Assembly: GCA_903896015.1 (NCBI GenBank) | Contig: CAITWF010000010.1 | Span: 1-36,717, forward strand | Source: an uncultured Opitutia bacterium | GTDB lineage: Bacteria; Verrucomicrobiota; Verrucomicrobiia; Opitutales; Opitutaceae | Length of the DNA stretch: 36,717 nt | Reading direction: 5' to 3' | In this document: one piece after another, positions 8,068 through 17,581 of the stretch | Numbering within the stretch: the first letter of the stretch is position 1 | Layout of the letters: the number at the start of each line of letters is the position of its first letter | The notes under the pieces: generated by a model | What the model was told of the DNA's origin: nothing | Databases searched by the model: none | What the model saw: the letters and a program-made list of their open reading frames with translations, nothing else | Program-made: the position numbers and the translations under genes

Positions 8068-8430
8068 TCAGCTAGCAGGGAGAAATTTCCTCAGCTCGAC
8101 TTCGGCGCGAGCGAACTCGGCCCTCACTGCGCCGACCAGCGGCGCGACATGGACGAGGCCTTCCGTGCGCGCCAGGTGCTCAAGTTTTTCGGCGGCGGCA
8201 CGCAGCGCGGAGGCCCCCAGATTGGCGGAGCTGCCCTTGATGCTGTGGGCCGCACGGGTGAATTTACCGGCGTCCATTGCGGCCAGACTCTGGCTGAGTT
8301 CGGCGATGCGCTGGGGCGTGTCTTCGAGAAAAATTCCGATGATTTCGCGCAGAAATTCGTCGCCGTCGCCGGGGTTGAGGGCGCGGAGATTTTCGATCGC
8401 CTGGGTGTCGATGATGGGCGTGTCGGCCAT
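8068..8430 (-). CDS. Hpt-domain phosphotransfer protein
   Basis: It encodes 120 residues that are almost entirely one histidine-phosphotransfer domain, with AAHSIKGSSANLGA around the phosphorylatable His62. Such proteins carry phosphate between a receiver domain and another receiver in multistep phosphorelays. The ATG at 8430 (MADTPIIDTQ) was preferred to one at 8472, because the extra 14 residues are basic, Cys-containing and unlike Hpt N-termini. It follows the GspE-type ATPase gene on the same strand by 57 bp, and a receiver/kinase gene lies further upstream. All three may have formed a signalling and motility cluster before the break near 10020. No kinase with an intact ATP-binding domain lies directly beside it. 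Confidence 0.85.
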   Translation of the reverse strand: MADTPIIDTQAIENLRALNPGDGDEFLREIIGIFLEDTPQRIAELSQSLAAMDAGKFTRAAHSIKGSSANLGASALRAAAEKLEHLARTEGLVHVAPLVGAVRAEFARAEVELRKFLPAS

Positions 8431-8487
8431 GGAGATTGAGCGGCAGTGTTGGAAAAAGGAGCGTCGCGGCAATCCAGATATACGTGC

Positions 8488-9909
8488 TCAGCTCGCCCAC
8501 TCGAAGGAGGTGTTCTGCTCGATCTCGTCGATCGTGGTGAGGCCGAGGAGGACTTTTTTCAGGCCGTCGTAGCGCAGCGGCTTGTAGCCGACTTTGGCGG
8601 CGGCGCGGGTGATTTCCTGCACGCTGCGGCCCTCGCTGATGAGCGAGCGGACTTCTTCGGTGATCAGGACGAGTTCGTGAAACGCCACGCGGCCCTTGTA
8701 GCCGGTGTAGCGGCAGGCCGGACAGCCGCGACCGCGGTAGAACGGCACGTCGGTCAGGCCTTCCTCCTGAAAATATTTCAGCAGCGTTTCGCGGGTCGGA
8801 TAATACGCCTCCTTGCAGTTCTCGCAGATCCGCGCCGCGAGGCGTTGGGCGAGCACGCCGATGACCGAGGGCGCAACCATGTAGGGCTCCACGCCGATTT
8901 CGATCAGGCGGACGATCGCCTGTGGAGCGGTGTTGGTGTGCAGCGTGGCGAAGACGATATGGCCGGTGAGCGCGGCCTCGGTGGCGATCTTGGCTGTTTC
9001 GAGATCGCGGATTTCGCCAACGAGGATGACGTCGGGGTCCTGGCGCATCAGCGCGCGGAGGATCGTGGCGAATTTCAGATCGATGTGAGAGTTGACCTGG
9101 CTCTGGTTGACGCCCGCGAGTTGGATTTCGATCGGATCCTCGATCGTGGAGATGTTGACGCCGGGGGAATTGATCTCGTGGAGCGCGGCGTAGAGCGTGG
9201 TGGTCTTGCCGGAACCGGTCGGACCGGTGACGAAGATGATGCCGTTGGGATTCTGAATGAGGCGCTTGAACGGCGTGAGGATCGTCTGTGAGATCATCAT
9301 CTTGTCCAGCGTGAGCATCGTCTTCTTGCCGGTCATCGCGAGGATGCGGATGACGGCTTTCTCGCCGTAGGCGGACGGGATGGTGGAGACGCGGAAGTTC
9401 GCGGTCTGCGAACCGATGGGCATCGCGAAGCGGCCGTCCTGCGGGAAGCGGACTTCGGAGATGTTGAGGCCGCAGAGAATCTTGATGCGGGAGATGAGCG
9501 CGCGGTGGAGCTTGCGGGAGTAGGTGAGGATTTCGCGGAGGTTACCGTCGATGCGGAAGCGGATGCGGCACTGCGTCTCCTGCGCCTCTATGTGGACGTC
9601 GCTCGCGCGTTCGCGCATCGCGAAGTAGATTACCTCGTCGAGGATTTGGATGAGGGCGTTGTTCTCGACGAGCGCGGCAAGTTTGTCGGCGGCGACCTCG
9701 GGCTTGTCGAAGAGGCTGGAGCGCTCAAGTTCGCTGAGGCTCTCCTCAAGGCCCTTCTCAGTGCAGTAATGAATCGAGATCGCGTCTTCGATCTCGCGGG
9801 GGAGGGCGAAGACGGCGCTGACAGGAATCTGCGCGATCTGGCTGAGGCGCTTGATGAGCGCGGGATCGTCGGGTTCGGTGGTGGCGGCAGTGAGGACGTC
9901 GTTGAGCAC
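8488..9909 (-). CDS. GspE/PilB-type secretion or pilus ATPase, N-terminus lost
   Basis: Hexameric ATPase that drives type II secretion or type IV pilus assembly. Numbering from the GTG at 9909 (473 residues): Walker A GPTGSGKTT at 229-237, Asp box TIEDPIE at 255-261, Walker B DPDVILVGEIRD at 291-302, His box LTGHIVFATLHTN, and a CxxC...CxxC zinc site (Cys362, 365, 396, 399). The coding frame clearly continues upstream of that GTG. To about 10020 it reads DTINVAYVDPFASV then ITDEAIERIPPEIAKKVKAI, which is MshEN-type N-terminal domain sequence. There the homology stops abruptly, no start codon is available further up, and the sequence becomes that of a histidine kinase in another frame. Family members have about 550 residues, so some 50-90 are missing. 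The 9909 start is thus a fallback start, not the ancestral one. Confidence 0.85.
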   Translation of the reverse strand: MLNDVLTAATTEPDDPALIKRLSQIAQIPVSAVFALPREIEDAISIHYCTEKGLEESLSELERSSLFDKPEVAADKLAALVENNALIQILDEVIYFAMRERASDVHIEAQETQCRIRFRIDGNLREILTYSRKLHRALISRIKILCGLNISEVRFPQDGRFAMPIGSQTANFRVSTIPSAYGEKAVIRILAMTGKKTMLTLDKMMISQTILTPFKRLIQNPNGIIFVTGPTGSGKTTTLYAALHEINSPGVNISTIEDPIEIQLAGVNQSQVNSHIDLKFATILRALMRQDPDVILVGEIRDLETAKIATEAALTGHIVFATLHTNTAPQAIVRLIEIGVEPYMVAPSVIGVLAQRLAARICENCKEAYYPTRETLLKYFQEEGLTDVPFYRGRGCPACRYTGYKGRVAFHELVLITEEVRSLISEGRSVQEITRAAAKVGYKPLRYDGLKKVLLGLTTIDEIEQNTSFEWAS

Positions 9910-9967
9910 GTAGAGGCCGATGGCCTTAACCTTTTTTGCGATCTCGGGCGGAATGCGTTCGATCGCC

Positions 9968-10828
9968 TCATCGGTGATGACGGAGGCGAAGGGATCGACG
10001 TAGGCAACGTTGATGGTGTCGGACCAGCACCAGCATCGGGCCGGAGGCGGCAGGGGCGAAGTTGACGACGGTCGTCTTTTTCGCGGCTTCCATATTGGTG
10101 AGGACGACGGATTTCCCGATCAGCGCGGCGAGGTCCTGGGCCTCAAGGTGCAGCTTGAGTTCGCCGGCTTCGATCGTGGCCACGTCCAGCAGTTCATTGA
10201 CGAGATCGAGCATCGACTGGCTCGCGTCATGGATGGTGGCGACGATGTCCTTTTGATCTTGGTTGAGCGGGCCGAGGGCTCCGTCGCGCAGAAATTCCGT
10301 GAGGCCGCGGATCGAGGCGAGGGGATTGCGCAGGTCGTGTGCGGCCATGCCGAGGAATTTGTTTTTCGCGGCGTTGGCGTCGCTCAACTGCTGGTTGAGC
10401 AATTTCTGCTGCTCGACGAGCGCCTGATTTTGCAGATGCGAACGTATGCGCGCGAGGACTTCCTTCGGCTTGAACGGCTTGGGCAGGTAGTCGACCCCGC
10501 CCGCACCGAGGCCTTCGACGACATCGTCGGATTCGCTTTTCGCGGTGATGAAAATCACCGGTGCGCATTTCGTGCCGTAAATTTTTTTGAGGCGGCGGCA
10601 GGTTTCGAAACCGTCGATGCCGGGCATCATCACGTCGAGCAGGACGAGATCGGGGCTAAACTCGGCATACAGCTCGAGCGCGCGTTCCCCGGAATCGCCT
10701 TCGGTGAGTTGGTAGCCTTCGCCGCGAAGAATGCCGGCGAGGATGCGCAGATTCAGGCGATCGTCATCAACGACGAGGATTTTTCGTCCGGAAAGAGCGA
10801 TGGGGAGTGAAGTGACGGTGGATTCCAT
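9968..10828 (-). CDS. response regulator-histidine kinase hybrid, C-terminally truncated
   Basis: It encodes 286 residues from the ATG at 10828 (MESTVTSLPIAL). Residues 15-130 form a receiver domain: acidic pocket DDD at 21-23, phospho-acceptor Asp65 in LLDVMMPG, and Lys117 in PKPFKP. After a coiled linker, 150-220 is a dimerisation/phosphoacceptor domain with AAHDLRNPLASIRG, His164. The ATPase domain should follow. Instead the family-like sequence ends at FAPAASGPMLVLV (269), and the last 17 residues (RHHQRCLRRSLRLRHHR) are out-of-frame translation of the adjoining ATPase gene. It therefore lacks the whole catalytic ATP-binding domain and cannot autophosphorylate alone. It may be a pseudogene or the product of an assembly misjoin. 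An upstream start at 10882 was rejected because it adds non-family sequence. Confidence 0.8.
   Translation of the reverse strand: MESTVTSLPIALSGRKILVVDDDRLNLRILAGILRGEGYQLTEGDSGERALELYAEFSPDLVLLDVMMPGIDGFETCRRLKKIYGTKCAPVIFITAKSESDDVVEGLGAGGVDYLPKPFKPKEVLARIRSHLQNQALVEQQKLLNQQLSDANAAKNKFLGMAAHDLRNPLASIRGLTEFLRDGALGPLNQDQKDIVATIHDASQSMLDLVNELLDVATIEAGELKLHLEAQDLAALIGKSVVLTNMEAAKKTTVVNFAPAASGPMLVLVRHHQRCLRRSLRLRHHR
10005..10035. other. abrupt junction between two truncated genes
   Basis: On the minus strand, kinase-like coding (frame of 10828) stops being family-like at about 10025. ATPase-like coding (frame of 9909) starts at about 10020, in a different reading frame. Both partners lose what should lie at this point, the kinase C-terminus and the ATPase N-terminus. 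A deletion or a false join is therefore the simplest reading. Confidence 0.65.
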
Positions 10829-10947
10829 CGGGTGTGGATCGCAGCGGAGGCAAGCGAGTGAGACTCGGTTTTCCGTCTGCAACGATCAAGGCATCAGTTT
10901 CATCGGAACATTTGGCCTACGCTTGAGGGCTAAAAATGGACGCATCA

Positions 10948-10972
10948 GATAATCGATATACGTTGATAATCG
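10948..10972. promoter_or_regulatory. direct repeat GATAATCG upstream of metK
   Basis: GATAATCG occurs at 10948-10955 and again at 10965-10972, 17 bp apart, about 45-70 bp before the metK ATG. The first copy overlaps a plausible -10 element (GATAAT), with TTGAGG at 10923-10928 as a poor -35 (19-bp spacing). It may be an operator pair or chance. No SAM riboswitch fold was recognised here. Confidence 0.25.
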
Positions 10973-11016
10973 TCTTGCCAGTGAGTGCGGCGAGTTGTTT
11001 CGTGCGCGTTTCTCTT

Positions 11017-12213
<1,197 letters not shown>

Positions 12214-12246
12214 TCCGCGCATCGAAACTCTAAAATCCAACATTCC

Positions 12247-13680
12247 ATGGCCACCGCCACCAAATCTTCCAAGAAATCCGCTGCGGATTTTCACGTCAAA
12301 GACATCACGCTCGCCGACTGGGGCCGCAAAGAAATCTCGGTCGCTGAGCATGAAATGCCCGGCCTTGTTTCGGTCCGCAAAAAATTCGGCCCGTCAAAGC
12401 CGCTCAAGGGCGTCCGCATCACCGGCTCGCTGCACATGACGATCCAGACCGCGGTCTTGATCGAGACGCTCAAGGAGCTTGGCGCCGACGTGCGGTGGGC
12501 CTCGTGCAACATTTTCTCGACGCAGGACCACGCCGCGTCGGCGATCGCCAAGAGCGGCACGCCGGTGTTTGCTTGGAAGGGCGAGACGCTTGAGGAATAT
12601 TGGGACCTCACGCTCCGCGCGATCACGTTCCCCGGCGGCAAGGGCCCGCAGCTCGTCGTCGATGACGGCGGCGATGTCACCCTCCTCATCCACAAGGGTT
12701 GCGAACTCGAAGAGGGTTCCGATTGGGTCAACACGCCCTCCGGTTCCCACGAGGAGCAGGTGATCAAGAACCTCCTCAAGAAGGTGCACAAAGAAGACCC
12801 GCTCAAGTGGACCACGATCGCGAAGGAATGGCGCGGCGTTTCCGAGGAGACGACGACCGGCGTGCACCGCCTCTACCAGATGCTCGAGAAGGGCAAACTG
12901 CGCGTGCCCGCGATCAACGTGAACGACTCCGTCACGAAGTCGAAGTTCGACAATCTCTACGGCTGCCGCGAATCGCTCGCCGACGGCCTCAAGCGCGCCA
13001 CCGACGTCATGATCGCTGGCAAGGTCGCGTGCGTCTGCGGCTACGGCGACGTGGGCAAGGGCTCCGCGTTTTCGCTCAAGGGTTTTGGCGCCCGCGTGAT
13101 CGTCACCGAAATCGATCCGATCAACGCCCTGCAGGCCGCGATGGAAGGCTTCGAGGTCAACACGATCGAATCCACGCTCGGCACCGCCGATATCTACGTC
13201 ACCACGACCGGCAACAAGGACATCATCACGCTGGAGCACATGCGGAAGATGAAAGACCAAGCGATCGTGTGTAACATCGGCCACTTCGACAACGAAATCC
13301 AAGTCGATCGTCTCAACACCTCCGACGCCAAGCGCACCAACATCAAGCCGCAATACGACCTGTATACCTTTCCGAAGGGTAACAGCATCTACCTGCTGGC
13401 GGAAGGCCGGCTCGTGAACCTCGGCTGCGCGACGGGCCACCCGTCGTTCGTGATGTCTAACAGCTTCACCAACCAGACGCTCGCGCAGCTCGACCTCTGG
13501 AAGAATCGCGCGACCTACCAGGTTGGCGTCTACCGCCTCCCGAAGCACCTCGACGAGGAAGTAGCAAGACTTCACCTCGAAAAGATTGGCGCGAAACTGA
13601 CGAAGCTCTCGAAGGCTCAGGCCGAGTATCTCGGCGTGCCCGTCGAAGGCCCCTACAAACCCGAGCACTACCGCTACTGA
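12247..13680 (+). CDS. ahcY: adenosylhomocysteinase
   Basis: It encodes 477 residues with the full S-adenosylhomocysteine hydrolase layout. The N-terminal substrate-binding part begins after a lysine-rich leader ([20 protein letters not shown]) and includes [16 protein letters not shown] and [11 protein letters not shown]. The NAD-binding core has [12 protein letters not shown] near 265-275, and the C-terminus ends in [10 protein letters not shown], with the conserved Lys-Tyr that reaches into the partner subunit. It splits S-adenosylhomocysteine into adenosine and homocysteine, relieving inhibition of methyltransferases. It is the second gene of the metK-ahcY operon, and a strong hairpin with a T-run lies 21 bp after its stop. 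Confidence 0.96.
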   Translation: MATATKSSKKSAADFHVKDITLADWGRKEISVAEHEMPGLVSVRKKFGPSKPLKGVRITGSLHMTIQTAVLIETLKELGADVRWASCNIFSTQDHAASAIAKSGTPVFAWKGETLEEYWDLTLRAITFPGGKGPQLVVDDGGDVTLLIHKGCELEEGSDWVNTPSGSHEEQVIKNLLKKVHKEDPLKWTTIAKEWRGVSEETTTGVHRLYQMLEKGKLRVPAINVNDSVTKSKFDNLYGCRESLADGLKRATDVMIAGKVACVCGYGDVGKGSAFSLKGFGARVIVTEIDPINALQAAMEGFEVNTIESTLGTADIYVTTTGNKDIITLEHMRKMKDQAIVCNIGHFDNEIQVDRLNTSDAKRTNIKPQYDLYTFPKGNSIYLLAEGRLVNLGCATGHPSFVMSNSFTNQTLAQLDLWKNRATYQVGVYRLPKHLDEEVARLHLEKIGAKLTKLSKAQAEYLGVPVEGPYKPEHYRY

Positions 13681-13701
13681 GCGAAAGGGTTTTCGAATTG
13701 C

Positions 13702-13729
13702 AAAGGCCACCCGCTGGGGCGGCCTTTTT
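13702..13729 (+). terminator. intrinsic terminator after ahcY
   Basis: AAAGGCC and GGCCTTT form a stem (extended imperfectly by CACC/GGGC) around a short loop, followed by a run of T at 13725-13729. It is placed 21 bp after the ahcY stop and ends the metK-ahcY transcript. Confidence 0.75.
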
Positions 13730-13744
13730 GTTAGGTCGGATTCA

Positions 13745-13950
13745 GTAGCGGGGCGTTAGTCTTGCTGACGCCGTCGAGCCGCGATCGAATGGCCCGGAAG
13801 GCTGAGCCGCAAAGAAGCGCAAAAGGCGCGAAAAATCGGAAGGGAGATTGGCCTCACCCAGAGGTCTTAAGGTACGGGAAAGGAGATTGCCGGGAAGACG
13901 CGGGCTCGATCTCGTGGCTGACGATGGCGTCAGCAAGACTGACGCCCTAC
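13745..13950. repeat. pair of inverted REP-like palindromes (BIME-like)
   Basis: Two copies of one palindrome, GGCGTCAG-CAAGA-CTGACGCC in its cleaner form, lie at 13751-13772 and 13926-13947 in opposite orientation. The 22-bp arms differ at one position. Each copy can fold alone (8-bp stem, 5-base loop), and the pair can fold together. Both arms are extended by GTAG/CTAC at the outer ends, the left one with three extra bases. The 150 bp between them has no gene and includes a purine-rich stretch (GCAAAAGGCGCGAAAAATC). The element fills the space between the ahcY terminator and a convergent kinase gene. Confidence 0.6.
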
Positions 13951-13966
13951 GGGAGACGGGAGCCGC

Positions 13967-15448
13967 TCAGCGGCCCGAGGACTGCGCGACGCGCATCGGG
14001 AACGGCGCCTGCGTGTCGCCCTTCTCGTAATCGGTGAGGATCGAGAAGCGGAAGGTGGTGCCTTCGCCGGGCTTGCTGTCGACTGAGATGGAGCCGCCCA
14101 TGAGTTCGCAGAGGCGTTTCGAAATGATGAGGCCGAGGCCGGTGCCACTGCGGCGACGTTCGGAGGAGCTGTCCACTTGGCTGAACGGCTTGAAGAGTTT
14201 CGAGATTTTGTCCGGCGGGATGCCAATGCCGGTGTCGGTGACCGCGAAGAAGAGACGCAGAGCGCGGCGCGTGTCTCCCATGCTGACGGGTTCGCCGCGC
14301 ATGCAGGAAACGTGTACGGTAACGCCACCCTTTTCGGTGAACTTGAGCGCGTTGTTGACGAGATTGGTGAGGATCTGGCGGAGGCGCGCCTCGTCGCTGT
14401 TGACGATCGCGGGGACGTCGAGCTCGATCTTGGCGGAGAGGGCGAGCGAGGCGGAGCGGGCCTTGAGCTGGAAGAACGCCATGACCTCCTCGACGCACTT
14501 GTGCAGGCCGAACGGCGACGACTCGATCTCGATCTTGCCCGCCTCGATCTTCGAGAGGTCGAGGATGTCGGCGATGAGTTTCTCCAGGGCCTGGCCGCTG
14601 GACTTGATGATGCCGACCTGCTCGCGCTGCTCGGGGGAGAGTGGCGAATCGGCGAGGATTTGGGCGAAGCCGATGACGCCGTTGATCGGCGTGCGGATTT
14701 CGTGGCTGACGATCGCGAGGAATTCGCTCTTGGCGCGGTCGGCGGCTTCGGCGGCTTCCTTCGCGTGGAGAAGCGCGGCCTCGGCCTCTTTGCGGAGCGT
14801 GATGTCGTGACCGACGCCCTGATACTCAAGCGTCGTGCCGCTGTCGTCGCGGATGGCGCGCTGCGTCCACATGAACCAGCGGCGCTGGTTGTCGGCGAGG
14901 GTGAGCTCGCGCTCAAAGGTGTACGGCTCGTCGCCAATCGCGGCGCCGTGCACAAAGAGGGGAAAGGGTTGGCTGACGAGCTCGGTGCGCTTGCGGCCGA
15001 AGGCTTGGGCGTAGGCGCTGTTGACGAACGTGAGTTTGCCGTCGAGGCGGTAGCGGCAGATTAAGTCGACCTGATCTTCGACGATGCCCCGGTAGCTGGC
15101 CTCGGTCTTTTGAAGGGCCTGCGCCATGCGCTCGATGTTGCGGGCGAGGCCGATGATCTCGTCGTGATCGGGTTCGCCGCTCTCGTTCGACTCGGCTTCG
15201 GAACTGGAGCCCGCCGCACTGCGCAGGGTGCGGAGTTTCTGCATCAGCGTGCGATCCCAGACGTAGCCGGCGAGCACGAGCAGCACGCAGCCGATCATCG
15301 CGAGCATGAGAATGTAATACTCGTTGCCCAGCCGATCGCGCAGCTCGTCGTCGTTCATCACGCGGATGACGATCGCGATGAGGGCTGCCATCAGGCTGAA
15401 CGCGAGCGTGAGAATGAAGAACGTCTTGCGCTTGGAGTTGTCAGCCAT
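13967..15448 (-). CDS. membrane PAS-domain sensor histidine kinase
   Basis: It encodes 493 residues. Two membrane helices (about 9-31 and 44-66) are separated by only a dozen residues, so there is almost no periplasmic sensor. A linker with a coiled segment follows, then a PAS domain (about 115-225) ending GVGHDITLRKEAE. Next come the HisKA domain with FLAIVSHEIRTPINGV (His249) and the HATPase domain with NLVNNALKF (N box), DTGIGIPPDKI (G1) and SGTGLGLIISKRL (G2). All residues needed for autophosphorylation are present. No receiver domain or partner regulator lies alongside. The ATG at 15448 (MADNSK) is preferred to 15466, whose extra six residues have no support. It ends next to the palindromic repeat pair. 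Confidence 0.9.
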   Translation of the reverse strand: MADNSKRKTFFILTLAFSLMAALIAIVIRVMNDDELRDRLGNEYYILMLAMIGCVLLVLAGYVWDRTLMQKLRTLRSAAGSSSEAESNESGEPDHDEIIGLARNIERMAQALQKTEASYRGIVEDQVDLICRYRLDGKLTFVNSAYAQAFGRKRTELVSQPFPLFVHGAAIGDEPYTFERELTLADNQRRWFMWTQRAIRDDSGTTLEYQGVGHDITLRKEAEAALLHAKEAAEAADRAKSEFLAIVSHEIRTPINGVIGFAQILADSPLSPEQREQVGIIKSSGQALEKLIADILDLSKIEAGKIEIESSPFGLHKCVEEVMAFFQLKARSASLALSAKIELDVPAIVNSDEARLRQILTNLVNNALKFTEKGGVTVHVSCMRGEPVSMGDTRRALRLFFAVTDTGIGIPPDKISKLFKPFSQVDSSSERRRSGTGLGLIISKRLCELMGGSISVDSKPGEGTTFRFSILTDYEKGDTQAPFPMRVAQSSGR

Positions 15449-15523
15449 GGGTTGAAGCGGCTTCAAGCAATGCAGAGGCCCGCGGGCGAAGTCTAACGAA
15501 AAAACTCGACGCCGCTGCGGGGA

Positions 15524-16888
15524 CTACGCCGCGGGCTTGAGCGTGTGGAGCGGTGCGAGCCGCCGGAGCGCCGGCACGGAGCGGGCGATCACGCCGGCGA
15601 CGGCGATCGTGCCGAGGCCGCCCCAGACGACGGCGGCGACCGGTCCGGCGATCGCCGAGGCGAGGCCGGCACGGAGCGCGCCAATCTCGTTGGAGGAGCC
15701 GACGAAGATTTGGTTCACGGCGGTGACGCGACCGCGCAGCGGGTCGGGCGTGAGCAGTTGCAGGAGCGACTGGCGGACGACGACGCTGATGTTATCGAGC
15801 GCGCCCGTCAGAAAGAGCGCGGCGAACGAAAGCCAGAACCAGTGTGACAGCCCGAACACGATCGTGGCGGCACCGAATCCCGCGACCGCCCAGAGGAGCG
15901 TGCGCCCCGGCCGCGCGAGCGGTGCGCGATGCGCGACCCAGAAGGTCATCGTGATCGCGCCGAGCGACGGCGCGGCGCGCAGCCAGCCAAAGCCGGCCGG
16001 GCCGACGTGCAAAACCTGATCGGCGTAAACGGGCAGCAGCGCCGTCGTGCCGCCGAGCAACACGGCAAACAAATCGAGACTGCTCGCGCCGAGCATCGCC
16101 TTTTGCCGCCAGATGAATTGCGCACCGGCCAGCACCTCGCCCCACGAGCGCTTCGCCGTCGCGCGCACCGGCGCGACCAGATACTTAACCGGCCGCAACA
16201 GTCCGAGGAAGACGAGTTCGCATGCAGCGCCACCGGCGTAGACGGCGACAAAGCCCACGCGGTCGACGAGCATTCCGCCGATCGCCGGACCGGTGATTGT
16301 GGCGAGTTCGAAGGCGGAGGAGTTCCACGTGATGGCGTTGCCGAGGACTTCGACCGGCACGAGCAGCGGCAAAATGCTGCCACGCGCCGGCCAGATCAGG
16401 ACGCGCACCGTGGCGTGGGCCGAAAGGAGGAGAAACACGAGGGGCAGCGCCGGGTTGTCGAAGTGCAGCGTAGCGGGATCGGTGTGGCGCTCGAAGATCA
16501 TGGCGACGTGGCGCAGCAGGGCGTTGGTCCAGCGCAACGGATCGAGGGCCGGCACCGCTGAGTGCCAGTAGGAGAGCGCAGCAAGTCCGAGATTGATCAC
16601 CGCGAGCGCCGCCGTGCCGCCCGCGATCACGGTTTTGCGATCGTAGCGATCGGCGAGTGCGCCGGCGGGCAGGATGAACACGAGCAGCGGGAGCACGTTG
16701 ACCAGTCCGACGAGCCCGAGCATCGCGGACGAGTGCGTCCACGCATAAACCTGCCAGATCGCGACGGCGATGACGGCCTGGCGGCCGACGAGTGCGAGCG
16801 TGTTACCGGCGACATAGGCGCGGAGATTGGCCACGCGCAACGCCGCGTAAGGATCGTGCGAGGTAACGGCGGGTGCGGGAGCGGACAT
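15524..16888 (-). CDS. MFS transporter, EntS/enterobactin-exporter-like
   Basis: It encodes 454 residues with about twelve hydrophobic segments and a cytoplasmic ADRYDRKTVIAGG loop between helices 2 and 3, the hallmark of the major facilitator superfamily. N-terminal YAALRVANLRAYVAGN and the later RQSLLQLLTPDPLRGRVTAVNQIF are typical of the MFS_3/EntS-like group of putative exporters. An unusual loop of about 45 residues follows helix 4 (AVPALDPLRWTNALLRHVAM, then IFERHTDPATLHFDNPALP). Such transporters use the proton gradient to export small molecules; the substrate cannot be read from the sequence. The gene stands alone, 75 bp upstream of the kinase gene on the same strand. Confidence 0.85.
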   Translation of the reverse strand: MSAPAPAVTSHDPYAALRVANLRAYVAGNTLALVGRQAVIAVAIWQVYAWTHSSAMLGLVGLVNVLPLLVFILPAGALADRYDRKTVIAGGTAALAVINLGLAALSYWHSAVPALDPLRWTNALLRHVAMIFERHTDPATLHFDNPALPLVFLLLSAHATVRVLIWPARGSILPLLVPVEVLGNAITWNSSAFELATITGPAIGGMLVDRVGFVAVYAGGAACELVFLGLLRPVKYLVAPVRATAKRSWGEVLAGAQFIWRQKAMLGASSLDLFAVLLGGTTALLPVYADQVLHVGPAGFGWLRAAPSLGAITMTFWVAHRAPLARPGRTLLWAVAGFGAATIVFGLSHWFWLSFAALFLTGALDNISVVVRQSLLQLLTPDPLRGRVTAVNQIFVGSSNEIGALRAGLASAIAGPVAAVVWGGLGTIAVAGVIARSVPALRRLAPLHTLKPAA

Positions 16889-17053
16889 CGGCGCGCGAAA
16901 GATTCAGAAATTGGCGCGAGTGGCGAGACGGTTTGAGCCGGAGGCGGGGACGTTTCGCGGGCGTTTACGGCAGGTGCGGTGGCGCGGCGAGTTTTCACGA
17001 AATTCGCACTTGCGCTCGCGCGCGAATCTTTGCTTGTTCTCGCGCTCTTTCGC

Positions 17054-17130
17054 GCACCTGTAGCTCAACTGGATAGAGCGCCAGACTACGAATCTGGAGG
17101 TTAGGGGTTCGACTCCCTTCAGGTGCACCA
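17054..17130 (+). tRNA. tRNA-Arg(ACG)
   Basis: A complete cloverleaf is visible. The acceptor stem GCACCTG pairs with CAGGTGC, the anticodon stem CCAGA/TCTGG encloses loop CTACGAA with anticodon ACG, and the T arm has GGTTCGACTCC. The 3' CCA is encoded. A T-run follows directly (17131-17136). Confidence 0.95.
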
Positions 17131-17440
17131 TTTTTTGAGCCGTCAGTGACGACACAGTGACGACATTTCCCGGCGTCCTCCCATTAATAAACCGAGGATT
17201 CCGTTTCCGGCGGCTTTTGATTCGAACCATCGCCATCTGATCCAGGATAACCATGAGCCCTTCGGGTGAAGAATAGGGTCCTGCGCGGGTGGACCGTAAC
17301 GACGTTGCTCAACCGCGCCGGCGCAGTGGGGAAAACTCTTGAAACGTCCGCTGACAGTTTGGAGAGTGATGAAGGTTTGTCGCTGGGACACGTGGGCTTT
17401 GAAGCTCGTCGCACCAACGACACGCCAAGTTTTTTGTGAG
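17131..17440. other. 310-bp spacer between two tRNAs, no gene seen
   Basis: No convincing coding frame lies between the two tRNAs; the minus-strand frames that cross it are mostly antisense tRNA. The stretch contains a perfect tandem 11-bp duplication (CAGTGACGACA twice at 17144-17165). On the minus strand it also holds an isolated GGTTCGAATC that resembles a T-loop but has no cloverleaf around it. It could be a decayed insertion next to a tRNA, but no integrase remnant was recognised. Confidence 0.4.
17144..17165. repeat. tandem 11-bp duplication next to tRNA-Arg
   Basis: CAGTGACGACA is repeated twice without a gap, 14 bp after the tRNA-Arg CCA end. Confidence 0.6.
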
Positions 17441-17525
17441 GCCCGGGTGGCGGAATTGGCAGACGCAGTAGACTCAAAATCTACCGACGAAAGTCTTGTG
17501 GGTTCGACCCCCACCCCGGGCACCA
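17441..17525 (+). tRNA. tRNA-Leu(CAA)
   Basis: The acceptor stem GCCCGGG pairs with CCCGGGC. The anticodon stem GTAGA/TCTAC encloses CTCAAAA with anticodon CAA. A long variable arm is present (CGACGAAAGTCTTGT region), as expected for leucine, with T arm GGGTTCGACCCC and encoded CCA. Confidence 0.95.
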
Positions 17526-17581
17526 CTGTCAGCGGAGAGTGACAGCTCGACGAATCTGCGAAAATCAGACCTCCTCGCGGC

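Noticed and set aside
10880-11016. SAM or SAH riboswitch upstream of metK
   Set aside because: I looked for the conserved cores and stem order of known classes and found none.
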